This document shows positions 25,652-35,161 of a stretch of DNA of 64,000 bases, one piece after another. The stretch is taken from positions 744,001-808,000 of the forward strand of contig CAVPZU010000003.1 in the NCBI GenBank assembly GCA_963710355.1. The letters run 5' to 3'. Source of the DNA: Fen-1359 sp963710355 (GTDB taxonomy: Bacteria > Planctomycetota > Phycisphaerae > Sedimentisphaerales > Anaerobacaceae). Made by a program: the position numbers and the translations under genes. Position 1 is the first letter of the stretch, and every line of letters begins with the position of its first letter. The notes under the pieces are model-generated. The model saw nothing but the letters and a program-made list of their open reading frames with translations, was not told the DNA's origin and did no database searches.

Positions 25652-26458
25652 ATGAAGATAAGGTTGATAGCATCATTGCTGGTGATTTTATTTTCGGCGG
25701 TTTCTTTTGGCGCAGAGACAGCTTCTGCACCGGCGGCTGGTGAACAGAGACCGGCGGTTAATATGCCGAGCATTTCTGATTTGGTGACTTTGGTTGATAA
25801 GGCGACGACGGAGGCGGGCGAGGCGAACAAGGAGTGGTCGACGCCTGTAAAGCTTGTGATTATTTTCGGCGGGCTGGCGATTCTGCCGAGTCTGCTGATG
25901 ATGATGACGAGCTTTACGCGGATAGTGATAGTGCTGTCGTTTGTTCGGCGGGCGTTGACGACGCAGACGATACCGCCGACGATAGCGATTATGGGTCTGG
26001 CGATATTTTTGACGCTTTATACGATGGCGCCGACTTTTTCAAAAATGAATGAGCAGGCGATTGCTCCTTATATTGCAAATCAGATGGATTTTAAGACTGC
26101 GATGGTGAAGGCGACCGATTGCTTGAAGGAGTTTATGCTTCGACAGTGTCGGCAGGCGGATTTGGCGTTGTTTATTCAGATGGCGAAGGTCGAGCCGCCC
26201 AAGCAACCAATGGATGTCGGGATGTATGTGCTGATGCCTGCGTTTGTGATAAGCGAATTTCGGACGTCCTTTGAGATAGGCTGTTTATTGTTTATACCGT
26301 TTTTGCTGATAGACCTTGTGATATCGAGCGTGTTGTTGTCGACGGGTATGATGATGCTGCCGCCGATGATGATTTCGCTGCCGTTTAAGTTGATATTGTT
26401 TATTCTCGTGGATGGGTGGGGTCTGCTGGCAAAAAGCCTCAGCATAGGGTTCAGATGA
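25652..26458 (+). CDS. fliP: Flagellar biosynthesis protein FliP
   Basis: Core subunit of the export-gate channel (FliP5-FliQ4-FliR1). At 268 aa it has a cleavable signal peptide (residues about 1-22), a periplasmic linker and four transmembrane segments. Diagnostic blocks include LPSLLMMMTSFTRIVIVLSF, then TIPPTIAIMGLAIFLTLYTM, and the C-terminal PLUG-like stretch with GCLLFIPFLLIDLVISSVLL and GMMMLPPMMISLPFKLILFI, all in family order. It ends 152 bp before fliQ, the gap being filled by a dispersed element (26459-26608). Confidence 0.95.
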   Translation: MKIRLIASLLVILFSAVSFGAETASAPAAGEQRPAVNMPSISDLVTLVDKATTEAGEANKEWSTPVKLVIIFGGLAILPSLLMMMTSFTRIVIVLSFVRRALTTQTIPPTIAIMGLAIFLTLYTMAPTFSKMNEQAIAPYIANQMDFKTAMVKATDCLKEFMLRQCRQADLALFIQMAKVEPPKQPMDVGMYVLMPAFVISEFRTSFEIGCLLFIPFLLIDLVISSVLLSTGMMMLPPMMISLPFKLILFILVDGWGLLAKSLSIGFR

Positions 26459-26608
26459 TGCTCTGTAAAAGTTCAATTATTGAGCTGTCATTCCGCACTT
26501 GATGCGGAATCCAAGCGGTTAAAAAATGGATTCCCGCTTTCGCGGGAATGACAATTATAATTTCGTTCCGTGACGGAAAAACAAATTGGCTTCGTAAAGG
26601 AAGATAAC
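26459..26608. repeat. Dispersed hairpin element between fliP and fliQ
   Basis: It starts TGCTCTGTAAAAG, like the terminal repeat of the element at 57051. It contains TGTCATTCCGCACTTGATGC and a mirrored GGATTCCCGCTTTCGCGGGA hairpin ending AATGACA. It is inserted so that it nearly abuts the fliP stop and ends before the fliQ ribosome site. Confidence 0.65.
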
Positions 26609-26610
26609 AA

Positions 26611-26880
26611 GTGGATAGCAGTTTTGTCCTTTATTTGGGGAGGTACACGCTGGAGACGGCGTTGCTTTTGTCTGCGCCGGCCCTGATTACCTGCCTTGTG
26701 GTAGGTGTGGTTGTGACGTTGTTTCAGGCTGTCACATCGATGCGCGATATGACGCTGTCGATTGTTCCGAAGCTGCTGGCGGTGGGATTTGTGAGCCTGC
26801 TTTTCGGCGGGTGGATGCTTGATATTGTCCTGAAGTTCACCAACGAAATTTTCGCTTACATACAAAACATCGGACACTGA
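26611..26880 (+). CDS. fliQ: Flagellar biosynthesis protein FliQ
   Basis: Small two-helix export-gate subunit (89 aa, the standard size). It starts with GTG at 26611, with AAGGAAG 8-14 bases upstream. Helix 1 is TALLLSAPALITCLVVGVVV and helix 2 is KLLAVGFVSLLFGGWMLDIV. Between them lies the conserved FQAVTSMRDMTLSIVPKL, which corresponds to the family's FQAxTQIxExTLxFIPK motif. The stop at 26880 precedes the fliR start by three bases. Confidence 0.93.
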   Translation: MDSSFVLYLGRYTLETALLLSAPALITCLVVGVVVTLFQAVTSMRDMTLSIVPKLLAVGFVSLLFGGWMLDIVLKFTNEIFAYIQNIGH

Positions 26881-26883
26881 CGT

Positions 26884-27635
26884 ATGCAGCCATTTATCGG
26901 GATAATACTCGGATTTGTTCTTATCCTGACGAGGATTTCGGCATTTTTTGTCATTCTGCCGATTTTCGGCTCCGAGATTATACCTGCGATAATCAAGGTG
27001 GCGGCTGTGGTGCTGGTGACGATTTTTTTTTCGATGGTGACTTCGCTGCCTTTCGATGCGGGGAATGTGACGGCCCTGCAGGCGGGTTTGCTGATGGCCG
27101 GCGAGGCTGTTTACGGGCTGGCGCTGGGTTTGATAGCGAACTGCATTTTTTCTGTTGTAAGGCTTGCAGGCAGGATAATAGAGCAGCAGATGGGTTTGGA
27201 TATGGCGCAGGTTATGGACCCGATTACGGGTGAGTCTGCTGACCCGTTGAGCGTTCTTTTGGAGATGGTTTTTATCGTTTTATTTCTCGCTGCCAACGGT
27301 CATCATTTATTGCTTATGGTTATTTGCGCAGCTACGAGGCGTTTGCGCCGGGGACTGTTCCGGCGTTGCCTGTGATGGTTGAAGCGGTTGTCAAATCGGG
27401 TTCTGTTATGTTCATTGCTGCGTTGCGGCTGGCGGCACCGATGCTGGCGGCGTTTCTGCTATTGGTCATCATCATTGCGGTCCTTGCGCGGATAGTGCCG
27501 GAAATGGATATTCTTTTTTTCAGTTTTCCACTACGGGTGGGGTTAGGGCTGTTTGTTGCGGCGTTGTTTGTCCCGTTTATCGGCGGTTTTGTGTCTGAGT
27601 TTGCCGGCTGGATGGGAAAGCTGCTGCCGATTTGA
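26884..27635 (+). CDS. fliR: Flagellar biosynthesis protein FliR, frame broken
   Basis: Single-copy closing subunit of the export gate. The first frame (26884-27375) carries about 147 family residues, including VILPIFGSEIIPAIIKVAAV and AGRIIEQQMGLDMAQVMDP, then turns non-family after HHLLLMVI. The family continuation RSYEAFAPGTVP...RIVPEMDILFFSFPLRVGLG starts at 27324 in the next frame and ends at 27635. One missing T in the GTTATTTGCGC run (about 27318-27326) explains it; restoring it gives a normal protein of about 250 aa. Since every other export gene around it is intact, a sequence error is likelier than loss of function. Confidence 0.9.
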
Positions 27636-27783
27636 AAGAGACTACAGGCGACAGAAAACAGAAATCGTTGAACGGTTGTGGTGGCGTCAGCCATCTTGAC
27701 GATTGCGAGGCTCGTTACGTTTAACGTATGGCGTTTAACGAAACGAGTCCGCCGCAGGCGGATTAGGTTTTACGAGGTAAGAG
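27636..27783. other. Spacer between fliR and flhB with dispersed repeats
   Basis: It contains GCCATCTTGACGATTGCGAG (about 27690-27709), similar to GCCATCTTAACGATTATGG before the first GH2 gene (about 12038), and a palindrome at 27748. No gene. Confidence 0.6.
27748..27762. repeat. TCCGCC-N3-GGCGGA palindrome
   Basis: Spacer GCA. It lies 21 bases before the flhB start codon. Confidence 0.85.
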
Positions 27784-28848
27784 ATGCCGGAGAAGCCATC
27801 AGCAGAAAGGACGGAGCAGCCGACGCCGAGGAGGATTTCCAAGGCGAGGGAGAAGGGACAGATTCCCTACAGCGAGGAATTTGTGACGGCGGCGACGCTT
27901 TTTGTTCTTGTAGGGCTGACGGCTCTGATGGGGCCGTATATTTTGAAGTGGATGACCGGACAGATTAAGCAATCTTTTTCGGGCAGCATAGATGTTTTCG
28001 CAAGCACCAAGTCATTTCTAGGTTTTTTTGAGGTGAAATTTTTTGATTTTCTGCTCGTTACGGGTCCGTATTTTTTGGCTGTAGTTGCAATATCAGTATT
28101 AGCGAGTGCGGTGGTGAGCGGGTGGAATTTTGCCCCTGCGGCCTTGGCGCCGAAGTTTGAAAACATAAACCCTGTGAGCGGGTTTGGAAAGCTTTTCAAT
28201 GCCCGCTCTGCGGTTCATCTTTGTATATCCATTGCGAAGCTGGTTTTCATAACGGTTATAGTCTGGGTATATGTATCGGGCAGGATTGAGAGATTTGCGG
28301 TTTTGCGATGGGCGGCGCCCGACCAGATACTTGCAGAGATTGGGAAACTGATTTTGGGTTTAATGATACGGGTCTGTATAGGTCTGCTCGTCATCGGTAT
28401 TGCGGATTTTGCGTATCAGAAATGGAAATACATTGATGAATTGAAGATGACAAGGCAGGAGATAAAGGAGGAGCACAGGGAGACTGAGGGGCCGCCGGAA
28501 ATAAAGAGCAGAATCAGGCAGATTCAGATACAGTTGACCCGCAAACGGATGCTGCGGGATGTGCCGAAGGCCAACGTGGTTCTTGTCAACCCGACGCACA
28601 TAGCGGTTGCCGTTCGTTATGACACCAAGACGATGGATGCGCCGGTTGTGGTGGCCAAAGGTGCGGGCGAATTAGCGGAAAAGATTATGAAGATTGCCCG
28701 CTCTTACGGTGTGCCTGTCATACGGCGGCCTGAACTTGCCAGAACGATATTTAAGACCGTTGAAATTGGTAAAGTGATACCTGAGGTTCTCTATGTTGCG
28801 GTCGCTGAGGTTCTGGCGATGATTTATCGGCTGCGGCACCGGAAATGA
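27784..28848 (+). CDS. flhB: Flagellar export switch protein FlhB
   Basis: Membrane component of the export gate that changes substrate specificity from hook to filament proteins by self-cleavage. The N-terminus has the family pattern ERTEQPTPRRISKAREKGQI, followed by four hydrophobic segments. The cytoplasmic part has the linker KWKYIDELKMTRQEIKEEHR and the autocleavage motif NPTH (within VVLVNPTHIAVAVRYD). It ends with PELARTIFKTVEIGKVIPEV. At 354 aa it is full length. The start at 27784 has TACGAGGTAAG before it. Confidence 0.95.
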   Translation: MPEKPSAERTEQPTPRRISKAREKGQIPYSEEFVTAATLFVLVGLTALMGPYILKWMTGQIKQSFSGSIDVFASTKSFLGFFEVKFFDFLLVTGPYFLAVVAISVLASAVVSGWNFAPAALAPKFENINPVSGFGKLFNARSAVHLCISIAKLVFITVIVWVYVSGRIERFAVLRWAAPDQILAEIGKLILGLMIRVCIGLLVIGIADFAYQKWKYIDELKMTRQEIKEEHRETEGPPEIKSRIRQIQIQLTRKRMLRDVPKANVVLVNPTHIAVAVRYDTKTMDAPVVVAKGAGELAEKIMKIARSYGVPVIRRPELARTIFKTVEIGKVIPEVLYVAVAEVLAMIYRLRHRK

Positions 28849-28887
28849 ATCGGGACTTGAACGTATTTCATAACCTTGCTTGTTGGT

Positions 28888-28925
28888 GTTCGTAGTCTTT
28901 TCGATTAATCGAAAAGACTACGAAC
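28888..28925. repeat. Perfect 38-bp palindrome between convergent genes
   Basis: The half-site GTTCGTAGTCTTTTCGATT is followed directly by its exact reverse complement, with no spacer. It lies 40 bp after flhB and 149 bp after the end of the convergent activator gene. It may act as a two-way terminator, although the following T run (CCTTTTTATT) starts 8 bases later, or as a protein-binding site. Confidence 0.8.
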
Positions 28926-28979
28926 ATATCAGCCTTTTTATTATAGGACAGTTCTGAGCGGCGGAGTTGTTGTGAAAAT

Positions 28980-29042
28980 GGGCTTCTGGATTCCCGCTAC
29001 CCCTTTTCACAAGGACAAGTTTCGCGGGAATGACGGTTATGG
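28980..29042. repeat. Dispersed GGATTCCCGC...GCGGGAATGAC hairpin element
   Basis: The arms GGATTCCCGC and GCGGGAAT flank a loop (TACCCCTTTTCACAAGG...). They match the core of the elements at 26459 and 57051. Confidence 0.6.
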
Positions 29043-29073
29043 AATGGCTTGTTATATAATCACAATGAGTCTG

Positions 29074-30507
29074 CTATTTGACGTTGACTAATTCCGGCGA
29101 GTTGTTTGAGGGTTCGTGAGCAGGTTCTTTTGCGGCGGAGAGGTCTTTTTCGAGATTGTACTGTTCGAGTTTGGCGTAGAGGGTTGCCCTGCTTATGCCG
29201 AGGAGAGAGGCGGCCTGTGTCTTCTGCCAGCCAGTCTGCTGAAGGGCCCGTGCGATAAGCTCGCGTTCAGCCTTTTCGAGGGAGAAGTTTTCAAGCTTGG
29301 TCGTTTTGCTGGCTGAAGGGACGGACCAGTAATTGGTATCGATTATAATGCTTGACAGGCCGATTTTGTCGGTTGTCTCAAGAAGTATGGCTCGGTCGAT
29401 AACGTTTCGCAGCTCTCTGACGTTGCCGGGCCAGTGATGAGCCTGGAGGGCTTCGAGTGCGAGAGCGGTTATGCCGCCAATCTTGTTGTGCTTGTCTGGG
29501 CAAAGGCCGGATGTTTGCAGGAAGTATCGAGCCAAAAGCGGAATATCATCCTTTCTGCCCGGCGACCTTAGCGGTTCAATCATAATTGGAAAGATATTCA
29601 GCCGGTAATAGAGGTCGCTGCGGAAGCGATTGGCCTCGACCTCCTGATGGAGATTGCGGTTGCTCGATACGATTATTGTGGCCTTGCAATGGATGGTTTC
29701 GTTTCCGCCGACCTTTCGGAACTCCTTTTCCTGAATGACGCGGAGCAGTTTAGCCTGCAGGTCGGGGGGCATTTCGCTTATTTCATCGAGGAAGAGCGTG
29801 CCGTTGCCGGCAAGCTCCAACAGACCTGTTTTGTCGCGGTCGGCGCTGGTGAAAGAGCCTTTGACGTGGCCGAAAAGCTCGCTTTCCAGCAGGGCGGCGG
29901 TTAAGGCGGCGCAGTTGAGCGCGACGAAATTTTCACCTTTGCTGCGAATGTCGTGAACAGCGCGTGCGGTCAGTTCTTTACCTGTGCCGGTTTCACCGAC
30001 AATCAAAATCGGGTTGCAGCGGCTGACGGCGACGAGCCTTGTCATTTTAAGCATTTCAGCAATGGCTTTACTCTGCCCGACGATGCTGGCGGAGGCTGCG
30101 AGTTCGTTGGCGAAATAGCTGCCGGTGTTTTTTTCTGCATTGTCCGGCGTGCCTGTTTTTATCAGATGGATGATTTTTTCAAGCTGACCGAGGTCGTCAG
30201 GGCTGTTTAGATAATTACAGGGAGCGATTTTTGGAGATTTCTCCTTAAGGTCGGCGAATTCGGTTGAGCCGTCGCCGACGATAATGACAGGCGCATCAAT
30301 CGCATTATTGGCGGGTGCGGAAAGAAAGCGGCTGATGGGTTCTATGCCAAACTGATAATCCAAGAGGATTATTTCGGGATTTACCGATTGAATTGTGTGG
30401 GCGGCTTCGGCGAGGTCATCTGCCGCAAAAACTTCGCAGCCAATCTTTCTTGCTAAGCGGACAAGCTCCTCTCGTCTGCTGATTGTGATAACCTTTTGCA
30501 ACTTCAT
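29074..30507 (-). CDS. Sigma-54-dependent response regulator (flagellar activator)
   Basis: A 477-aa NtrC/FlrC-type activator. The N-terminal receiver-like domain keeps the phospho-acceptor position Asp50 (IILLD) but lacks the usual acidic pair (it reads VITISRREE). The AAA+ domain has Walker A GETGTGKE, the sigma-54 contact loop as GSFTSA instead of GAFTGA, and Walker B GTLFLDEISEMP. The R-finger region is FRSDLYYRLNIFPI. The C-terminal HTH reads TGWQKTQAASLLGISRATLY. It is encoded divergently from flgD with a sigma-54 promoter in the shared region, so it is the likely activator of the hook/rod operon. The unusual receiver suggests control by something other than simple phosphorylation. Confidence 0.9.
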   Translation of the reverse strand: MKLQKVITISRREELVRLARKIGCEVFAADDLAEAAHTIQSVNPEIILLDYQFGIEPISRFLSAPANNAIDAPVIIVGDGSTEFADLKEKSPKIAPCNYLNSPDDLGQLEKIIHLIKTGTPDNAEKNTGSYFANELAASASIVGQSKAIAEMLKMTRLVAVSRCNPILIVGETGTGKELTARAVHDIRSKGENFVALNCAALTAALLESELFGHVKGSFTSADRDKTGLLELAGNGTLFLDEISEMPPDLQAKLLRVIQEKEFRKVGGNETIHCKATIIVSSNRNLHQEVEANRFRSDLYYRLNIFPIMIEPLRSPGRKDDIPLLARYFLQTSGLCPDKHNKIGGITALALEALQAHHWPGNVRELRNVIDRAILLETTDKIGLSSIIIDTNYWSVPSASKTTKLENFSLEKAERELIARALQQTGWQKTQAASLLGISRATLYAKLEQYNLEKDLSAAKEPAHEPSNNSPELVNVK

Positions 30508-31020
30508 TTATTGCTTTAATCATTGCGGTTATCCCCCATTTTTTTCGTCTTCTCATTTCAGAAGTCAATAGCGATAATCGTCAGTGTCGGCGAAGAAACT
30601 TTAATCTTTTATGGGACTGGCCGATAATGTCACCATCAATTTAACGGCGGGGAGAAATTCGATATTTTTTATCGGACTTGTCGGAATGGGTATCGGCAGT
30701 ATCGAGTATCTTTTTATGGGACTTTTGATTGTCACGCAGGATTATTGTCGTTGGAAACAATTTTTTTTGATTTCTGATGCGGAAAAATTTTCACCTTTCT
30801 TTGGGAAGAATTCTCCGCTCGTGATATTGGCTGAGAAGGAATTGAGCAATTCTTTCCGGCGATTGGAAATTTGTTATTCTCGTAAGTCGTTATTACGCAG
30901 GATATTGTGTAAATTTGCGCAATTTTTGAAAATGATTTGGCACGGTTGTTGCTGTTTGTTGGGCGTTAAGAAATAGGAAAATTGTAACTTCAAAAAGAAT
31001 TTTGGAAGGAAAGGAAATTT
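30508..31020. other. Divergent control region between the activator and flgD
   Basis: 513 bases with promoters for both directions. The sigma-54 site for flgD is at 30938. A 121-codon plus-strand frame (30611-30976) overlaps that promoter, has no family resemblance and no ribosome site, and is not called as a gene. CTTCTCATTTCAGAAG near 30550 is a short inverted repeat that could bind a regulator. Confidence 0.6.
30938..30953 (+). promoter_or_regulatory. Sigma-54 promoter for the flgD-flgL operon
   Basis: TGGCACGGTTGTTGCT matches TGGCACG-N4-TTGCT at every position, with GG at 30939-30940 and GC at 30951-30952. It is 68 bp before the flgD ATG, and AAGGAAAGGAAA supplies the ribosome site just before the start. 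Confidence 0.9.
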
Positions 31021-31410
31021 ATGTCTACCGTATCATCAACAACGTCGGCGTCAACGATTCAGGCTGATTATATTAATTTGCTGGTGGAACAGTTGAAGAA
31101 CCAGGATCCGATGAATCCGATGGACAACAACCAGATGGCATCGCAGCTTGCGCAGTTTTCCGAGCTTCAGCAGTTAGAGACGATGAACTCATCTTTCTCG
31201 AGTGTTCTTACCACCAACAAGCTTATGTATGCCAACTCCCTGGTAGGTAAAGAAGTATCTTACCAGTATGAGGATGCTGACGGGAACACAAGTGTAAGTA
31301 CCGGAACGGTCGAGCTGGCCTATAATGATGGGGAAGGCAACATTAGTCTTTCGGTCGGCGGCACCAAGGTGAGTCTCGACGACATTGTATCTGTACAACA
31401 AGCAGAATAA
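31021..31410 (+). CDS. flgD: Flagellar hook assembly scaffold FlgD (short form)
   Basis: Cap for hook polymerisation. The N-terminal part has the family core LLVEQLKNQDPMNPMDNNQ and MASQLAQFSELQQLETMNSS. A small Tudor-like segment follows (LVGKEVSYQYEDADGN...GGTKVSLDDIVSV). At 129 aa it lacks the large Fn3-type insertion of E. coli FlgD (231 aa), a shortened form seen in several phyla. First gene of the sigma-54-driven hook operon; flgE follows 36 bp later. Confidence 0.92.
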   Translation: MSTVSSTTSASTIQADYINLLVEQLKNQDPMNPMDNNQMASQLAQFSELQQLETMNSSFSSVLTTNKLMYANSLVGKEVSYQYEDADGNTSVSTGTVELAYNDGEGNISLSVGGTKVSLDDIVSVQQAE

Positions 31411-31446
31411 GAAACTTTTTTGATTTACAGTTAAGGAGAGACGAAA

Positions 31447-33112
31447 ATGAGTTTTGCATTATCTTCAGGAGTATCGGGTCTTCAGGCGCACGCAGAAGAT
31501 GCTCGATGTTGCGGGCAATAACCTTGCCAACGTGAACACGACGGCGTTTAAGGCGAGCATGATAAACTTTGCTGAGTTGCTCAGCCAGACGTTAAAGAAG
31601 GCGTCGCAGCCGACAAGCACCGTTGGTGGAACAAATCCGCAGCAGATAGGAAGCGGTGTCGGAGTGGCGGGCATCACGCCCAATATGTCGCAGGGCAACA
31701 TCGTTGACACCGGCAACTCTCTCGACCTTGCGATTGAGGGTGAAGGGTACTTTGTTTTGAGCGATGGTCAGAAGAACCTCTGCACCCGTGCGGGTGCCTT
31801 TGCGGTCGATGAGAATTCGACTCTGGTTGACCCTACAACAGGCTATAAGGTTCAGAGGATAGGTTCTGTAGGCGAAAGTGACGGTTTTCAGGATCCGACA
31901 GACAGCGACATACACATTCCTTATGATGTAACTCTGCCTGCAAAGGCTACATCGGAGGTGATTATTTCGGGAAACTTAAGTTCAGATGCTACTTCCAGTA
32001 CCGCGCAGACGCAGAAATTATCATCTACTATTGCATACACTTATGGTGACGGGACGGTTGCCGCTACGGACACGTTGATTGGCGCGCTTGACCAGTTTAG
32101 CGGAACGCTCACATCGGGGACGATAACGATTGCCGGTTACAACAAGGACGGCACTGCCCTGAGCAGCGGCTTGACTTTTAATGTTGACGGCAGCACGACG
32201 CTCGGCGACCTTGTTGACCATTTAAATAATAATGTGCTGACGGATGCGACGGCTTCATTAGTCAACGGCAAGATAGCCATAACCGACAAGACGAGCGGAT
32301 ACAGCAAGACGGATATATCGATGTCGTATTCGGGCGACGGTGAGCTGACGATGCCGGGATATTTTGAGTATCTGGCAGTAGGCGGCGATGAGGTTAAGAG
32401 CGCAAGCATTTCTGTATTCGATTCGCTTGGAGGCGCGCATACGCTTTCCGGCACCTTTGTCAAGACCGACAAAGCAAATACGTGGGATATGGTGCTGACG
32501 TCGGTGACAGGAGATGTCAGCAACATAGATATTGATGACCGGCGGATTAGCGGGATTAACTTCAGTCCAAGAGGCGGCTTATATCTTGGTGTAAGCGGGG
32601 GCAGCACTCCTCAGTTTAAGATTACATTTGCACATGATCCGGCGAATGAGCAGGTCATTGGGTTATCTTTCGGCACCATCGGACAGCTTGACGGTCTGAC
32701 GCAGTTTGCAGGGACATCGACGGCGGTTGCGAGGGACCAGGACGGCTACAGCTCCGGCAGTCTTTCTTCGGTTTCTGTCAGCAATGAAGGTGTTGTGGTT
32801 GGTGCATTTTCAAACGGTATAAAAAAGGATATAGCCACTATACAGCTGGCCTTATTCAAAAATGCTGCGGGGCTGGAAAGCGCTGGCGGCGGGTATTTTG
32901 TCCCGTCGAGCAACTCGGGTAATGCGGTTGCCACAGATGCGATGAGCGGAGGTGCCGGCACGCTTCATGGCGGAGCCCTTGAGAAATCAAACGCCGATAT
33001 CGCAACGGAATTTGTAAATCTGATTCAGGCAGAGAGCGGCTATCAGGCCAACGCAAGGACCATCAAGGTGGCGACGGACATATTGGCTGAGCTGAGCAAC
33101 CTCATAAAATAA
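31447..33112 (+). CDS. flgE: Flagellar hook protein FlgE, frame broken near N-terminus
   Basis: Hook monomer exported by the flagellar type III system. The proper N-terminus MSFALSSGVSGLQAH starts at 31447 with AAGGAGAGACGAAA before it, but one extra base near 31491 throws it out of frame. The family frame resumes with QKMLDVAGNNLANVNTTAFK and continues to the C-terminal EFVNLIQAESGYQANARTIK. The reading frame from 31454 alone would start with an unrelated MHYLQEYRVFRRT, so the indel is the better explanation. Total about 555 aa. The middle region (about 150-400) is variable and exposed. Followed within 12 bp by the PilZ-like gene. Confidence 0.92.
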
Positions 33113-33124
33113 TCGGAGATTGAG

Positions 33125-34368
33125 ATGACGATTACGTCTGCTTCTGCTGAAATTTTCGATAAGGTTCTTGCCGGGCTGACGAGCGGTCAGAGGTTCGGTG
33201 CTCTCAGTCGGTTTGATGAAGCCGGCAGCAATGAATGGAGGATGGGAAACTGGTTTTTAACAGGCATTTTTTCCCTGCTGGTGTTGCTTTTGCTGCTGTT
33301 TATATTTGTGAGCATTGAGCGGGCAAGGAAAGAAAAGAAGGTAGCCAAGCTTTCTGTGGCGAGGAAAGGCCGTCAGATAGGCCTGACGCCGCCGCAGCTT
33401 CAAATGGTGATGGCGATTGCAAACAAATCGGGTCTGCCGAACAAAGAGAGCGTTTTGTCAATTGAGGAGGCATTCGACCGGGTGCCGGAAAGATTATCGA
33501 ACAGAATCTGGCCAAGGGGCTGGTTCGCGAGGAGGTAGTGCAGTTGAAGGCGGAGCTTGCTGGCCTGCGTGAGAAACTCGGTTTCAAGAACAAGGCGTCT
33601 GGGGGAGCTGTTGAGAAGACGGCGAGAACGAATCAGCCGACGGGAACGAGGCTGATACCTGCGGGCAGGGTTGTTTATCTTACCCGCAGAACCAACCCCG
33701 GCGACAGGGGAATTGAGACGGCGATTATTGAAAATAATGAGAATGAAATAAGGGTGAGGCTGCCGGACAGGATAAAGATAAATTTTGGCGATAGATGGCG
33801 GCTTAGTTATGATTATGGTGCGTCGGTCTGGGAATTTGAGAGCTCGGTTATAGGTTATGACGGCAACATTTTGAGGTTAAGCCACAACGATAATGTCCGG
33901 TTTGTTTCGAGGCGTCGCTTTTCGCCTGTGCAGGTCAGACAGCAGGCGTTACTGGCGGTGTTTCCGTTTGCGGAGCAGACCGGTGCGGATGGTGTTGAAT
34001 CGCCGGTTTTTTTGCCGGCGACCGTTATCGAGATTGCGGGTCCGTGGCTGCGGCTGGAAACGGCGTATCAGATGCAGGCAGGCGGGAGGGCGCTGGTGGT
34101 AATGAAGGTCAGCAATGCGGTTGCGAAACCGCTTGAGAGCGGATTCGAATCGCAAACCATACAGGATATCGGCGAGGTCAAAAATACGGAACAGAAGGAG
34201 GGCTTGTGTATTATCTCGGTTGAGCTTTCGGGCATAAGCGATTCCGATATCGACCATTTACTAAACGTTGCGAAAAGGGTAGCTATCAAGGCGGAGTCGG
34301 AACAGGGCGCTGCCGGGGAAGAAAAGGCACAAATCGTCGTATTATCAGGGGCGAATACAGGGTCATAG
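33125..34368 (+). CDS. Membrane-anchored PilZ-like protein, frame broken
   Basis: Read as one gene of about 414 aa. The first frame (33125-33538) has a transmembrane helix (GIFSLLVLLLLLFIFVSI, about residues 46-63) and a basic stretch. The family-like continuation GAGKIIEQNLAKGLVREEVV runs in the frame that holds 33538-34368, so one G is probably missing from CGACCGGGTGCC (about 33476-33487). The second half looks like a YcgR-type pair of beta-barrels: IRVRLPDRIKINFGDRWRLS, then VSRRRFSPVQVR, similar to the RxxxR of PilZ. The later (D/N)xSxxG position is replaced by IEIAGPWLRL. Lying between flgE and flgF, it may sense c-di-GMP or brake the motor, but binding residues are partly lost. Confidence 0.6.
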
Positions 34369-34371
34369 GAA

Positions 34372-35106
34372 ATGGCAGAGATTACCGAACAGGTCGGCTC
34401 GAGCATAAATGCGTTGACGCAGGAGTTCAACATCATTGCCAACAATATGGCCAACGTCAACACAACTGGTTTCAAGCGGAGGTGCACCGACTTTGCCAAG
34501 TCCCTGATGGAATTGCAGAACCAGCCGACGCAGGAGTCAACAGGGACGGTTGAGCTGCATTCGGCAATGGATTTTTCGCAGGGGTCAATGGTTCAGACGG
34601 GCGGGCCTCTGGATTTTGCGATTTCCGGGAAGGGTTTTTTTGTCATTGATACGCCGGATGGAACTCTTTATACGCGTGACGGTGCTTTTCATTTGAATCG
34701 GAACGGCCAGATAGTTGACAGCGGGGAGAGGATTGTTGCTGGCCAGGCGGGGCCTATTACGGTTCCGAGCGGGGTGTCGCCGTCGCAGTTAAATGTTGGG
34801 GACGACGGGACGATAAGCGCGGACGGGGCGGCGATAGGCAAGTTTCAGATTGTGGATTTCAAGGAGAACGAGAGCAAGCTGACTCCTGTCGGACTGAACT
34901 GTCTTATGATGCCGGATGAAAACGTAAAGCCTGTAGCGGCGGATAAGGCGAGCGTCAAGCAGGGCTATCAGGAGTCATCGAACGTGAAAATAGTCGATGA
35001 GCTGGTGGATTTGATTATGGTAAGCAGGCTCTACGAAGCCAATATGAAGCTGATAAATGCTGGGACGGAGGCGTCGAATAGCATTATGGGCGTTGCGATG
35101 GGATAG
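34372..35106 (+). CDS. flgF: Flagellar basal-body rod protein FlgF
   Basis: Proximal rod subunit, 244 aa. It shows the rod/hook N-terminal signature FNIIANNMANVNTTGFKRR, then GGPLDFAISGKGFFVIDTPD and LYTRDGAFHLNRNGQIVD, and the C-terminal helix VDELVDLIMVSRLYEANMKL. It starts 4 bp after the PilZ-like stop. FlgF and FlgG are close paralogues; the order before flgG and the shorter length favour FlgF. Confidence 0.88.
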   Translation: MAEITEQVGSSINALTQEFNIIANNMANVNTTGFKRRCTDFAKSLMELQNQPTQESTGTVELHSAMDFSQGSMVQTGGPLDFAISGKGFFVIDTPDGTLYTRDGAFHLNRNGQIVDSGERIVAGQAGPITVPSGVSPSQLNVGDDGTISADGAAIGKFQIVDFKENESKLTPVGLNCLMMPDENVKPVAADKASVKQGYQESSNVKIVDELVDLIMVSRLYEANMKLINAGTEASNSIMGVAMG

Positions 35107-35161
35107 TAAAGAAGACGACCGACGGGTCTTTGATGATTGATTAAGTTAGGAGATTTTGGAT

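Noticed and set aside
30611..30976. 121-codon plus-strand frame before flgD
   Set aside because: It overlaps the perfect sigma-54 promoter at 30938, has no ribosome site and no family-like pattern.
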